A stretch of DNA of 10,130 bases. Origin: Baffinella frigidus. Taxonomy: Eukaryota; Cryptophyceae; Cryptomonadales; Baffinellaceae. The notes beneath the pieces are model-generated. The model was given only the letters and a program-made list of their open reading frames with translations. It was not told the DNA's origin and made no database searches. The first letter of the stretch is position 1. Each line of letters begins with the position of its first letter. The position numbers and the translations under genes are program-made. The stretch covers positions 56,912 through 67,041 of the forward strand of contig MU647566.1 of the NCBI GenBank assembly GCA_026770585.1. The letters run 5' to 3'. Shown piece by piece: positions 1 to 5,397 of the stretch.

Positions 1-345
1 GGGGTGGGGTGTGGGGCTTGGGGTGTCGGGTTGAGGGTTTCAGGATTTCCGGGTTTAGTTTCAGGGTTTAGGGTTTAGTGTGTGGGATTTAGGGTGTGGG
101 GTGACACCTCCTCTTCTTCCCCCAGTACGGGCTTGGGTTTGATTGCCGGGACCTCCCCCTCCTTCTTCTCATGCCCTGTTTGAGGGTTTGGGGTTTGGGG
201 TTCGGGGTTTAGCGTGTAGGGTCTTGGGTTCAGGGTTCAGGGTTCAGGGTGCAGGGTCTTGGGTTGATCGTGTAGGGTCTTGGGTTTAGGGTTTAGGGTT
301 TGGGGTTTAGGGTTTAGGGTTTAGGATTTGGGGTTTAGGGTGAAC
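1..345 (+). repeat. Degenerate telomere-like array (TTTAGGG type)
   Basis: G-rich heptamers of TTTAGGG, TTTGGGG, TTCAGGG and TGTAGGG type, with no long perfect run. It is interrupted at about 103-180 by two pyrimidine-rich islands. On the minus strand these read as Glu/Lys-rich codons ending GAGGAG|GTGTCACC near 110 and GGGGAG|GTCCCG near 150, both resembling the ends of the exon-like islands further right. There is no other gene evidence. Confidence 0.85.
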
Positions 346-370
346 CTTCCTCCCAAAGCTCCTCACGAAG
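346..370 (-). CDS. Exon-like island, family A copy (LREELWEE)
   Basis: A 25-nt minus-strand segment between CTCATAG (acceptor side) and GTTCACC (donor side). It reads LREELWEE plus one base, phase 0/1. The same core occurs at 628-684 and 869-926 as LREEPWEE and at 755-776 as RREELDE. All four copies end GAAG|GT with one base of the next codon left over. Telomere-like DNA begins at once on both sides. Product unknown; a real exon this short is possible but unproven. Confidence 0.35.
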
Positions 371-627
371 CTATGAGCTTGGAGTTTAGGGTTCAGGGCT
401 CAGGGTTTAGTGTTTAATGTTCGGGATTCAGGGTTTGGGGTTGAGGGTTTAGGTTCTTGGGTTCAGCGTTTAGGGTTTTGGGTTTAGGGTTTAGGGTTTG
501 GGGTTTAGGGTTTAGGGTTTAGGGTTTAGGGTTTGGGGTTTAGGGTTTAGGGGTAGGGTTAAGGTTTGGGGGTTGGGGTCTTGGTTTGAGGGTTTGGGGT
601 TTGGGGGGTTTGGGGTTTAGAGTGAAC
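371..627 (+). repeat. Degenerate TTTAGGG array between A islands
   Basis: G-rich telomere-like heptamers with near-perfect TTTAGGG runs around 475-550. On the minus strand this would be C-rich intron sequence between two A islands. No coding sign was seen inside it. Confidence 0.8.
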
Positions 628-684
628 CTTCCTCCCAAGGCTCCTCGCGAAGTTGTTCCATCCAGGATGATGAGCTTTCCTTTT
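628..684 (-). CDS. Exon-like island, family A copy (ESSSSWMEQLREEPWEE)
   Basis: A 57-nt minus-strand segment with acceptor CCAG at 685-688 and donor GTTCACT at 621-627. In frame it reads KESSSSWMEQLREEPWEE plus one base. Compared with 869-926 it lacks one base next to the acceptor, giving a 2/1 phase where that copy is 0/1, so this copy may be frame-damaged or use a shifted acceptor. The peptide has a Ser run followed by Glu-rich, helix-compatible sequence. No family was recognised. Confidence 0.4.
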
Positions 685-754
685 CTGGCCTCTGCATCCA
701 CAAACAACACTGTCTAACCTTGTTAGGGTCTGGGGTGTAGGGTGTAGGGGTCAC

Positions 755-776
755 CTTCGTCCAGCTCCTCACGGCG
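755..776 (-). CDS. Exon-like island, short family A copy (RREELDE)
   Basis: A 22-nt minus-strand segment with CTCATAG before it and donor GTGACC after it, phase 0/1. It reads RREELDE plus one base. It shares the 5' context (AACTCCAAGCTCATAG) with the copy at 346-370, so the two short copies form a subgroup that lacks the SSSSWMEQ part. The flanks are telomere-like. Confidence 0.32.
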
Positions 777-868
777 CTATGAGCTTGGAGTTGAGGGTTC
801 AGGATTCAGGGTTTCGGGTCTTGGTTTTAGGGTTTACGGTTTAGAGGGTTTCAGGGTTTAGAGTGAAC

Positions 869-926
869 CTTCCTCCCAAGGCTCCTCGCGAAGTTGTTCC
901 ATCCAGGATGATGAGCTCTCTTTTTC
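869..926 (-). CDS. Exon-like island, family A, best copy
   Basis: A 58-nt minus-strand segment with acceptor CCAG at 927-930 and donor GTTCACT at 862-868, phase 0/1. It codes for 19 residues, EKESSSSW followed by MEQLREEPWEE. Against the partial copies at 1005-1037 and 1224-1254, the EKES codons vary only at third positions (AAA/AAG and GAA/GAG). This is the copy that would follow family B exons in frame. The function of the peptide is unknown. Confidence 0.42.
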
Positions 927-988
927 CTGGTTTCGGGATTTGGGGTTTCGGGTTTTGGGTTTGGGATTTCGAGGTTCGGGTTTCGTGT

Positions 989-1037
989 TTCCAGGATCCG
1001 GGTTTCGATCCAGGATGATGAGCTTTCCTTTTCCTGG
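989..1037 (-). pseudogene. Truncated family A island, copy 1 of a 49-bp duplicate
   Basis: On the minus strand it opens with acceptor-like CCAG and codes for EKESSSSW, then passes into GATCGAAACCC repeat sequence, so the LREEPWEE half is missing. The whole 49-bp block recurs at 1206-1254 with one difference (GAA to GAG, synonymous), and the two blocks are separated by TTTCGGG repeats. Confidence 0.5.
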
Positions 1038-1205
1038 TTTCGGGGTTTCAGGTTTCGGGTTTCGGGTTTGAGATTGCGAGTTTCGGGTTTTGGGTTTCGG
1101 GTTTCGGGTTTCGGGTTTGGGATTTCGTTTCGGGTTTCGGGTTTCGGGTTTCGGGTTTCGGGTTTCGGGTTTCGGGTTTGGGATTTCGAGTTTCGGGTTT
1201 CGGGT

Positions 1206-1254
1206 TTCCAGGATCCGGGTTTCGATCCAGGATGATGAGCTCTCCTTTTCCTGG
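1206..1254 (-). pseudogene. Truncated family A island, copy 2 of a 49-bp duplicate
   Basis: Same structure as 989-1037. The single difference I can see is in the Glu codon of EKESSSSW and is synonymous. The inner motif CCAGGATCC beside GATCCAGG indicates that the truncation point has itself been partly duplicated or inverted. Confidence 0.5.
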
Positions 1255-1400
1255 GTTTGGGGTTTGGGGTTTAGGGTTTCTGGTTTTCGGGTTTCGGGTT
1301 TAGGGATTCGGGTTTCGGGTTTGGGGATTCGGGTTTGGGGGTTCGGGTTTGGGGTTTGGGGTTTGGGGTATAGGGTTTGAGGTTTAGGGTTTTGGGATTC

Positions 1401-1690
1401 GGGTAAAGTGTTCAGGGATTAATGTAAGTGTTTAGTTTGTAGGGTGTAGTTTGTTGTGTGTATAGTTAGTATTTAGGGTGTGGGGTTTAGGGTTTAAGCT
1501 TTAGTGTTTAGTGTTTAGTGTTGAGTGTGTATGGTTGGTGTTGAGGGTGTTTGGCTTCGGGTCTCGGGCTTACGGTTTCGAGGTCCGTGTTTCGTGTTTC
1601 GTGTTTCGTGTTTCGTGTTTCATGTTCCGTTTCGGGTTTCGGGTTTCGGGTTTCAAGACCCGGGTTTCGGGTATCGGGTATCATGGTTCA
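1401..1690 (+). repeat. Mixed TGTTTAG / TTTCGTG / TTTCGGG array
   Basis: Short successive runs of distinct variants: GTGTTTA around 1499-1520, TTTCGTG around 1588-1618, TTTCGGG around 1631-1655 and TATCGGG around 1669-1683. Each variant forms its own local block. No gene seen. Confidence 0.75.
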
Positions 1691-1818
1691 GGGGTCAAGG
1701 GTGAGACCTCCTCGCCGTGTGGTGTGGTGGGTGCATTCGTTGCTATTACTTTTTTACTATTACTATCAATGCTTGACTGTTGCTAATATGTGTTTACTAT
1801 TAAGTCGTGGAGTTAGAC
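1691..1818. other. Low-information spacer with one donor-like end
   Basis: AT-richer, non-telomeric DNA with TTACTATTACTAT runs (1745-1770). On the minus strand GCGAGGAG|GTCTCACC near 1700-1712 matches the 3' end of family B islands (GAAGAG|GTCTCAC), so a B exon tail is probably left here without its body. Confidence 0.4.
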
Positions 1819-1916
1819 CTCCTCGATTTGCCCTTTTTGCTCGCGCTGCCACAGATTCGTTGCAGCAACGAATCTGTTTCGTTGCAGCAACGAATCGCGT
1901 GCCACTTGTCCGCCGT
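1819..1916 (-). pseudogene. Family B island disrupted by an inverted duplication
   Basis: On the minus strand it begins TADKWHA in the family frame. It then runs into a palindromic insertion at 1851-1894 before resuming the family tail, LWQREQKGQIEE and donor GTCTAACT (1811-1818). The acceptor AG is replaced by CG (CATCCG|ACG). Compared with 2139-2207, the tail keeps synonymous differences (CAA/CAG, AAA/AAG, GAG/GAA). The broken acceptor and shifted frame mark it as a dead copy. Confidence 0.5.
1851..1894. repeat. Double palindrome made from family B exon sequence
   Basis: 13-bp arms ACAGATTCGTTGC (1851-1863) and its complement (1865-1877) flank a single A. A second 8-bp palindrome with the same centre sequence follows at 1878-1894. 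The sequence is the exon B ATTCGTTGC segment copied in alternating orientation. Confidence 0.9.
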
Positions 1917-1943
1917 CGGATGCCCGGTTTTGTGTTCCGCGTT

Positions 1944-1991
1944 TCACAGAGCAGGGGACGTGACCTGTCACAGAGCAGGGGACGTGACCTG
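1944..1991. repeat. Perfect 24-bp tandem duplication
   Basis: Two identical 24-bp units beginning TCACAGAGCAGGGGACGTGA (1944-1967 and 1968-1991). Perfect identity suggests a recent event. Confidence 0.95.
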
Positions 1992-2002
1992 CTCGCAATC
2001 CG

Positions 2003-2112
2003 CGTTTCGGGTCTCGGGTATCAGGTTCTCGGTATCGGGTATCGGATTTCGGGTATCGGATTTCGGGTTTCGGGTTTCGGGTATCGGGTATGATGTTTCG
2101 GGTATCGGGTGT
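2003..2112 (+). repeat. TATCGGG / TTTCGGG array
   Basis: Alternating TATCGGG, TTTCGGG and ATTTCGG variants. This is another local variant block immediately next to an exon-like island. Confidence 0.8.
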
Positions 2113-2138
2113 GACTGTTAGGGGGTGAGGAGTGAGAC

Positions 2139-2207
2139 CTCTTCGACGTCCCCCTTCTGCTCGCGCTCCCACAGATTCGTCGCTGCCGCATGCCACTTGT
2201 CCGCCGT
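2139..2207 (-). CDS. Exon-like island, family B, intact copy
   Basis: A 69-nt minus-strand segment with acceptor AACACAG, donor GTCTCACT (2131-2138) and phase 0/0, coding for 23 residues. It opens TADKWHAAATNLWEREQ and ends in an acidic KGDVEE tail. It is the only B copy with both splice sites and the full reading frame. Ten other copies between 1819 and 3497 share the core, with frequent third-position changes (GCG/GCA, CAT/CAC, ACG/ACT, CTG/CTC). The Trp-rich amphipathic sequence suggests a helix. I know no family for it. Confidence 0.48.
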
Positions 2208-2232
2208 CTGTGTTTTCGGGTTCCGTGGTTTA

Positions 2233-2262
2233 GAGACCTTTATTACTACCAACACGGCCGCT
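2233..2262 (-). CDS. Possible mini-exon beside family B (AAVLVVIK)
   Basis: On the minus strand this reads AAVLVVIK before a GTCTCT donor-like end, with CACATAG upstream. Related islands lie at 2490-2512 (GVVVIN before GTCTCT) and 3662-3694 (TAVLALKN before GTCTCT). They alternate with B copies, as if a two-exon module had been duplicated. The evidence is three short copies only. Confidence 0.3.
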
Positions 2263-2286
2263 ATGTGGTTCAGGGTTCGGGTGTGT

Positions 2287-2340
2287 AGCACACGGTAAAG
2301 GATTTATCACCTACGCCCTAAGTCCTGAACCCTACACCCT
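2287..2340. repeat. Composite-repeat segment (CACACGGTAA ... CCTGAACCC)
   Basis: Begins GCACACGGTAAAGGAT and ends in C-rich CCTGAACCCTACACCC. Related segments lie at 2934-2985 and, more diverged, at 2683-2735. On the minus strand the first two read GVGDKSFTVC and GAGEISITVC, so this may be another former mini-exon. The C-rich tail is inverted relative to the surrounding G-rich DNA. Confidence 0.45.
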
Positions 2341-2362
2341 TATTGTTTAAAGGGAAGGGTTA

Positions 2363-2425
2363 GGCTTCCCCCGCCTGCTCGCGCTCCCAGAGATTCGTTG
2401 CTGCCGCATGCCACTTGTCCGCCGT
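2363..2425 (-). pseudogene. Family B copy without a donor
   Basis: Good acceptor AACACAG and reading frame TADKWHAAATNLWEREQ. The acidic tail has drifted (AGEA) and there is no GT donor where the intact copy has GTCTCAC. The plus-strand AG microsatellite follows on its acceptor side. Confidence 0.5.
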
Positions 2426-2447
2426 CTGTGTTTTCGGGTTCCGGGGT

Positions 2448-2448
<1 letters not shown>

Positions 2449-2488
<40 letters not shown>
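2449..2488. repeat. (AG)20 microsatellite
   Basis: Uninterrupted AG dinucleotides. It lies between a B copy and the GTCTCT end of a mini-exon, so on the minus strand it follows a donor-like GT as a (CT)n pyrimidine tract. Confidence 0.98.
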
Positions 2489-2489
<1 letters not shown>

Positions 2490-2490
<1 letters not shown>

Positions 2491-2550
2491 GTTTATGACT
2501 ACCACGCCATGTGGTCCGGGTGTCACAGCCGCGTGCCACTTGTCCGAAGT
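2490..2550 (-). pseudogene. Family B head fused to a mini-exon remnant
   Basis: On the minus strand, acceptor GATACAG then TSDKWHAAVT, followed directly in frame by PGPHGVVVIN and a GTCTCT end. The LWEREQ half of B is missing. GCG and TCG differ at one residue (A/S) and ACT is synonymous with ACG. It is either a genuine shorter exon or a deletion product. Confidence 0.38.
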
Positions 2551-2602
2551 CTGTATCATCTTGAGGGTTTCGGGTTTCGGGTTTCGGGTTGCGGGGTTAA
2601 GG

Positions 2603-2640
2603 TTTAGCGCTGTTGCTGCCGCGTGACACGTGTCTGCCGT
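2603..2640 (-). pseudogene. Truncated family B copy (TADTCHAAATALN)
   Basis: Acceptor ATCGCAG, then TADTCHAAATALN. The Lys-Trp of the family is replaced by Thr-Cys, and the tail is replaced by AGCGCTAAAC. That alternative tail is shared by the copies at 3252-3290 and 3342-3369, so these three form one subgroup. Confidence 0.42.
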
Positions 2641-2850
2641 CTGCGATCAGGAGGAGAAGGAGCAGGACGTTCTTGGGTTCAGGCGAGTAGCGCTGCATTT
2701 CTCGCCTGCGCCCGAGGCCCTGAATCCTACACCCTGAAACACACACCCTTAGGGTTTGGTGTGAAGGGTGCCGACGTCGCTAGCCTCGTCGTTGGGGTTC
2801 CTGCGCCCTGAGCCCTGAACCCCTACACCCTTAGGGGTTATTGTGAAGGG
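2641..2850. other. Composite-repeat spacer
   Basis: Holds a GGAGGAGAAGGAGCAGG purine stretch (related to 3376-3390 and 3635-3652), two drifted copies of the GCGCAGGCGAG segment, and C-rich CCTACACCCTTAGGG tracts in the reverse orientation. No complete exon-like island seen. Confidence 0.5.
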
Positions 2851-2851
2851 T

Positions 2852-3089
2852 TGCTCGCGCTCCCAGAGATTCGTTGCTGCCGCATGCTACTTGCCTGCCG
2901 TATGTATCATGTTTAGGGTTGAGGGGTTATCTAGCACACGGTAATGGATATCTCGCCTGCGCCTTAAGACCTGAACCCTAACCCTAACCCAGGGTTAGGG
3001 TTCAATATAAATACACCCGTAAGGGTTATTGTGAAGGGTTGCTCGCGCTCCCAGAGATTCGTTGCTGCCGCGTGCAACTTGTCTGCCGT
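2852..3089 (-). repeat. Two tandem composite units (about 188-bp spacing) carrying broken B copies
   Basis: The TGCTCGCGCTCCCAGAGATT block starts at 2852 and again at 3040. Between them lie the CACACGGTAA segment, CCTGAACCC repeats and TTATTGTGAAGGG. The left B copy has lost its acceptor (CAT for CAG) and has a TAG stop in place of the conserved Trp codon TGG. The right copy keeps its acceptor but has Leu for Trp (TADKLHAAATNLWEREQ), and its tail is replaced. Both look dead. Confidence 0.6.
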
Positions 3090-3180
3090 CTGTGTTTTCG
3101 GGTTTGGGGTTTGGGGTTTCGGGTTTCGGGTTCAAGGCTCAGGGGTTAACGTTCCGGGTTCAGGGGGGTTGGTGGTGTGG

Positions 3181-3207
3181 GGCTGCCGCGTGCCACTTGT
3201 CCGCAGT
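3181..3207 (-). pseudogene. Short family B head (TADKWHAAA)
   Basis: Acceptor CACACAG and TADKWHAAA with synonymous codon changes, then direct passage into CCCCACACC repeat sequence without the second half or a donor. Confidence 0.42.
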
Positions 3208-3251
3208 CTGTGTGATGTTTCGGGGTTCGGGTTTCGGGTTGCGGGGTTAAT

Positions 3252-3290
3252 GTTTAGCGCTATTGCTGCCCCATGCCACTTGTCTACCGT
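3252..3290 (-). pseudogene. Family B copy with the AGCGCTAAAC tail (TVDKWHGAAIALN)
   Basis: Acceptor GATACAG and TVDKWHGAAIALN. It shares its tail with 2603-2640. There is no GT at the expected donor position. Confidence 0.42.
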
Positions 3291-3341
3291 CTGTATCATG
3301 TTCAGGGTTGAGGGTTTGGGGTGTAGGGTGTCGGGGTTGAT

Positions 3342-3369
3342 GTTTAGCGCGATTGCTGCCCCGTGCCGT
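3342..3369 (-). pseudogene. Family B copy with an internal deletion
   Basis: Acceptor AATACAG and the GCGCTAAAC-type tail are kept, but about 11 bases covering DKW are missing, which shifts the frame. Confidence 0.42.
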
Positions 3370-3471
3370 CTGTATTCAGGGGGAGAAGGTTAGGATTGAG
3401 GAAGAAGGGTTTTGGGTTTCGGGTTTCGGGGTTAAGGTTTAGGGTTTAGGGGTTAGAGTTTCGGGTTTGGG

Positions 3472-3497
3472 GTTGCCGCTTGCCACTTGTATGCCGT
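3472..3497 (-). pseudogene. Short family B head (TAYKWQAAT)
   Basis: Acceptor AAACAG, then TAYKWQAAT running into CCCC repeat sequence. This is the rightmost member of the family. Confidence 0.4.
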
Positions 3498-3499
3498 CT

Positions 3500-3655
3500 G
3501 TTTTTTCGGTTTTCGGTTTTCGGGTTCAGAGCTCGAGGTATCGGCTTTCGGGTTTCGGGTTTGAAGTTTCGAGGTTTCGGGTTTCGGGTTTCGGGTTTAG
3601 GGTTTAGGGTTTAGGTTTCGGGTGCAACCTGCGTTCAGGAGGAGAGGGTTCAGGA
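3500..3655 (+). repeat. TTTCGGG / TTTAGGG array
   Basis: TTTTCGG and TTTCGGG variants followed by TTTAGGG near 3596-3615. It ends in a TTCAGGAGGAGAGG purine block shared with other B-region repeats. Confidence 0.75.
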
Positions 3656-3828
3656 TATGAGAGACATTTTTTAATGCCAGCACGGCCGTGTATGCACCCC
3701 CACTGAGGCTATCTCTGAGAAGAAGAGGTGTACGGGTTCATAACCTGTATTGCACCTCGAAGGGAGACGAGAGACAGACGAGAGACAAGGACAGAGTCAT
3801 TCAAGGGTCTCTCGTCCCTGTCAAGCTG
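3656..3828. other. Mostly unique spacer
   Basis: Contains a mini-exon-like island at 3662-3694 on the minus strand (TAVLALKN before GTCTCT, see 2233-2262) and a GAGACAGACGAGAGACA purine-rich stretch near 3765-3790. The plus-strand frames here are short and have no coding support. Confidence 0.4.
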
Positions 3829-3964
3829 ATCCAGGGAAACCTGTTTGTCTGTCATTTGATTCCAATGAAAATTACTACACGAATGTTTTCATATTACTAG
3901 TGAGAACGAATTGTGTAGTAATTTTCATCGCCATCAAATGAAAGAAAAAAAGGTTTCCCCGGAT
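3829..3964. repeat. Hairpin element H1 (52-bp arms)
   Basis: Arms 3829-3880 and 3913-3964 are inverted copies with about 45 of 52 positions matching. The inner end is ATGAAAATTACTACAC and the loop is 32 nt with a central ACTAGT. The inner core TTACTACAC and the ACTAGT loop are shared with H2, and in part with H3. It resembles a foldback element or non-autonomous inverted-repeat transposon. No target duplication is obvious. Confidence 0.85.
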
Positions 3965-3979
3965 AAAAGCCCTTCAATG

Positions 3980-4101
3980 TCTCTGTCTCCGTCTCTGTCT
4001 CTGTCTCTGTCTCTGTCTCTGTGCCTGTCTCTGTCTCTGTCTCTGTCATTGTCTCTGTCTCTGTCTCTGTCTCAGTCCCAGTCTCAGTCTCTGTCTCTGT
4101 C
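3980..4101. repeat. (CTGTCT)n microsatellite
   Basis: Hexamer CTGTCT with scattered substitutions, about 120 bp. The plus strand ends CTTCCTTGCAG at 4101-4111, a good acceptor-like pyrimidine tract. Confidence 0.95.
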
Positions 4102-4107
4102 TTCCTT

Positions 4108-4122
4108 GCAGCGACCCCAGCG
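4108..4122 (-). pseudogene. 15-bp fragment of exon D
   Basis: GCAGCGACCCCAGCG is identical to part of the D exons at 5922-6000 and 6159-6284 (coding for LGSLQ on the minus strand). It is a lone fragment about 1.8 kb from its relatives. Confidence 0.45.
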
Positions 4123-4285
4123 ATCTAATTTCGAAACAAGACAGAATCTGCCCCGCAATCTTAGGCTTCCGACGCCGAAAATAAGGGTGTGTATGCTATT
4201 TCAGGCATACTATAATGCTATCTTACGCCTTTTTATGTGGACAGATTATGGTATGTTCCGAGATGAGATCCGCTCTCATCCCCTT
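4123..4285. other. Unique AT-rich spacer
   Basis: No repeat, exon-like island or RNA gene seen. GAGATGAGATCCGCTCTCATC (4260-4280) can form a small stem. Confidence 0.4.
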
Positions 4286-4414
4286 GATTATAGTTTATGG
4301 TTTATGGTTCATGGTTTCTGGTTTACTTAGGGTTTAGTGTTTAGGGTTTAGATTTCAGGGTTTAGGGTTCGGGGTTTAGTGTTTAGTGTTTAGTGTTGAG
4401 GGTTTAGGGGTTAA
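4286..4414 (+). repeat. TTTATGG to TTTAGTG / TTTAGGG transition array
   Basis: Starts with TTTATGG heptamers (4297-4315), changes to TTTAGGG and then GTGTTTA. It leads directly into the first family C direct repeat. Confidence 0.75.
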
Positions 4415-4593
4415 GGGGCTCACGCTCTGTAGAAGGTTTTTCCCGAGGCAATCCTCCCCTCACAAACACACCCCACAACCAACAAGGCTTATTCGCGTTC
4501 CCCAAATACACCATACACAGCCTGCGGGGGGTCGGAAAACGGGGGGGGCGGGCGCGCGCCCGGCCGGGCAAATAACCCTTATAGTTTCGGGGT
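4415..4593 (-). repeat. Family C direct repeat, copy 1 (exon plus intron)
   Basis: A block of about 179 bp, repeated at 4807-4988. On the minus strand it holds a 35-nt exon-like island (4424-4458) and its preceding intron, with GCAGGCTGTG, a GC-rich tract including palindrome GCCCGGCCGGGC (4558-4569) and GAAACTATAAGGG. Confidence 0.88.
4424..4458 (-). CDS. Exon-like island, family C short copy (EDCLGKNLLQS)
   Basis: A 35-nt minus-strand segment from acceptor GTGAG (4459-4463) to donor GTGAGC (4418-4423), phase 2/0, reading EDCLGKNLLQS. An in-frame TGA just upstream shows the reading frame can only start after this acceptor. The copies at 4816-4850 and 4998-5071 read LGKYLVQS and LGKYLLQS. 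The Leu and Gln codons (CTT/CTG, CTA/CTG, CAG/CAA) change silently. Confidence 0.42.
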
Positions 4594-4595
4594 GA

Positions 4596-4808
4596 CCACA
4601 CGAGAACGCTAGAGGGGCCTATTTATATGTGGAAAGAAAAAGGTTGTAAGTATTTGTACCAGGATAAGGTAAAGTAACCTCGTGGCCGGTAAAAAATATA
4701 CCAGGCACGAGGTTACTTTTAACTTATCCTGGTACAAATTTGAGGATTTGTGTAGTAAAGACTTTATATGTTCGGTTTTAAATAGGCCCCTCTAGCATTC
4801 TCGAGTGG
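4596..4808. repeat. Hairpin element H4, two-tier, between the family C repeats
   Basis: Outer arms 4596-4625 and 4779-4808 (30 bp, 2 mismatches, core CTAGAGGGGCCTATTTA) enclose inner arms 4652-4684 and 4706-4739 (core TTTGTACCAGGATAAG). The asymmetric bulges between tiers include TTTGTGTAGTAAAG, which resembles the core of H1 and H2. It sits exactly at the junction of two direct repeats. On the minus strand its arm starts right after a GTGAGT donor. Confidence 0.88.
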
Positions 4809-4988
4809 GACTCACGCTTTGCACCAGGTATTTCCCGAGGCAATCCCCCCCTCACAAACACACCCCACAACCAACGAGGCTTATTCGCGCTCCCCAAATA
4901 CACCATACACAGCCTGCGGGGGGTCCAAAAACGGGGCGGGCGCGCGCGCGCCCGGCCGGGCAAATAACCCTTATAGTTTCGGGGTTAG
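4807..4988 (-). repeat. Family C direct repeat, copy 2
   Basis: Matches 4415-4593 along almost its whole length, with small changes in the GC-rich tract (longer CGCGCGCG). A third partial copy begins at 4988 and ends about 5023, where it merges into the long C exon. Confidence 0.88.
4816..4850 (-). CDS. Exon-like island, family C short copy (DCLGKYLVQS)
   Basis: A 35-nt minus-strand segment with acceptor GTGAG (4851-4855) and consensus donor GTGAGT (4810-4815), phase 2/0, reading GDCLGKYLVQS. Compared with 4424-4458, most codon changes are silent in this frame and not in the overlapping frame (LPREIPGAKRES), which is why I chose it. H4 begins inside the following intron. Confidence 0.45.
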
Positions 4989-4997
4989 GGGACTCAC

Positions 4998-5071
4998 GCT
5001 TTGCAGCAGGTATTTCCCGAGGCGAAGGCCCTCCACGAAATCCACTTTCTCCACTAGCGGATCCCGATCGC
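4998..5071 (-). CDS. Exon-like island, family C long copy
   Basis: A 74-nt minus-strand segment with acceptor CCCCCTACAG (5072-5081), consensus donor GTGAGT (4992-4997) and phase 2/0, coding for 24 residues from DRDPLVEKVDFVEGL to LGKYLLQS. Against 5354-5397, the 11 codons of DRDPLVEKVDF differ in seven codons and all seven changes are silent, the strongest coding signal in the window. DPL-x4-(F/Y)-x2-EGL also aligns with exon D (DPLGSLQYDAEGL), so C and D may be ancient duplicates. Function unknown. Confidence 0.55.
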
Positions 5072-5192
5072 CTGTAGGGGGCTTTTCGCTCAGCGTCTTC
5101 CAGGGAGGAACGCACGCTTTCGGGGGGTTGGGAGGGTGGGGGAGTGGTGGGGGGTGGATGCGGCGGGAAGACCGCGTGTGGGGGGTGGGGGT
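5041..5192 (-). repeat. Second direct-repeat pair, copy 1
   Basis: Includes GTAGGGGGCTTTTCG, ACGCACGCTTTCGGGGGGTT and GGATGCGGCGG, all repeated at 5364-5514. On the minus strand it covers the family C long exon start, its CTACAG acceptor and upstream intron DNA rich in CCCCAC. An upstream frame (SVRSSLEDAERKAPY against SVRFTQEDAERKAPY) is also conserved but has fewer silent changes. Confidence 0.8.
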
Positions 5193-5235
5193 TTAGGGTG
5201 CATAATGTAGGCCTCCACGAAATCTCATCGCGGTG

Positions 5236-5354
5236 AGTATTTGTGATAAATACGCCACGGCAACGAAATTTACTACACACATGGATCATACTAGTAATTA
5301 TTAAAGCACGTGTGTAGTAAATTTTGTTGCCGTGGCGTATTTATCATAAATACT
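5236..5354. repeat. Hairpin element H2 (45-bp arms)
   Basis: Arms 5236-5280 and 5310-5354 match at 43 of 45 positions, with a 29-nt loop holding CATACTAGTAATTATTAAAG. The outer arm half is GATAAATACGCCACGGCAAC and the inner half AAATTTACTACACAC. On the minus strand the hairpin begins at a GTATTT donor-like end of a family C copy and is followed by GATGAG|ATTTCGTGGAGG, so it could be a self-folding intron of about 130 nt. Confidence 0.92.
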
Positions 5355-5397
5355 GGTCCGGATGAAATCGACTTTCTCGACCAGAGGGTCCCTGTCA
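5354..5397 (-). CDS. Exon-like island, family C truncated copy (DRDPLVEKVDFIRT)
   Basis: On the minus strand, acceptor CCCCCTACAAG then DRDPLVEKVDFIRT, ending at GTATTT, the start of hairpin H2. The silent changes relative to 4998-5071 show that it was coding after the duplication. Its start phase by the AG I chose (1) does not match the long copy (2), so this copy may be frame-damaged or use a nearby AG. Confidence 0.42.

Larger units (their letters stand above)
931..1400 (+). repeat. TTTCGGG variant telomere-like array
   Basis: The heptamer changes here from TTTAGGG to TTTCGGG, with near-perfect runs at about 1090-1120 and 1134-1178, then TTTGGGG and ATTCGGG variants to 1380. The frame 1090-1380 is open only because TTTCGGG lacks stops. 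Its GFRVSG translation is an artefact of the repeat. Confidence 0.85.

Noticed and set aside
1090-1380. 96-codon plus-strand frame rich in GFRVSG, and similar frames at 1511-2121
   Set aside because: Translation of TTTCGGG heptamers, which contain no stop codon in some frames. No start context, codon bias or domain beyond the repeat.
2852-3089. CRISPR array
   Set aside because: Repeat units are long, diverged and unequally spaced, with telomere-like spacers. The eukaryotic context also argues against it.
3911-4330. 139-codon plus-strand frame with a Ser/Leu repeat
   Set aside because: The bulk is the CTGTCT microsatellite and the rest is unique DNA without support. It also starts inside hairpin H1.
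4547-4569. GC-rich palindromic tract as a terminator or Z-DNA switch
   Set aside because: It is present in both family C repeats inside the putative intron, and the length of its CG run varies as expected of slippage. Nothing else supports a function.
4852-5289. 145-codon minus-strand frame (SLEDAERKAPY...)
   Set aside because: Part of it is repeated at 5395-5580, but copy differences there change residues in this frame and are silent in the LVEKVDF frame, so it is mostly an overlapping shadow.
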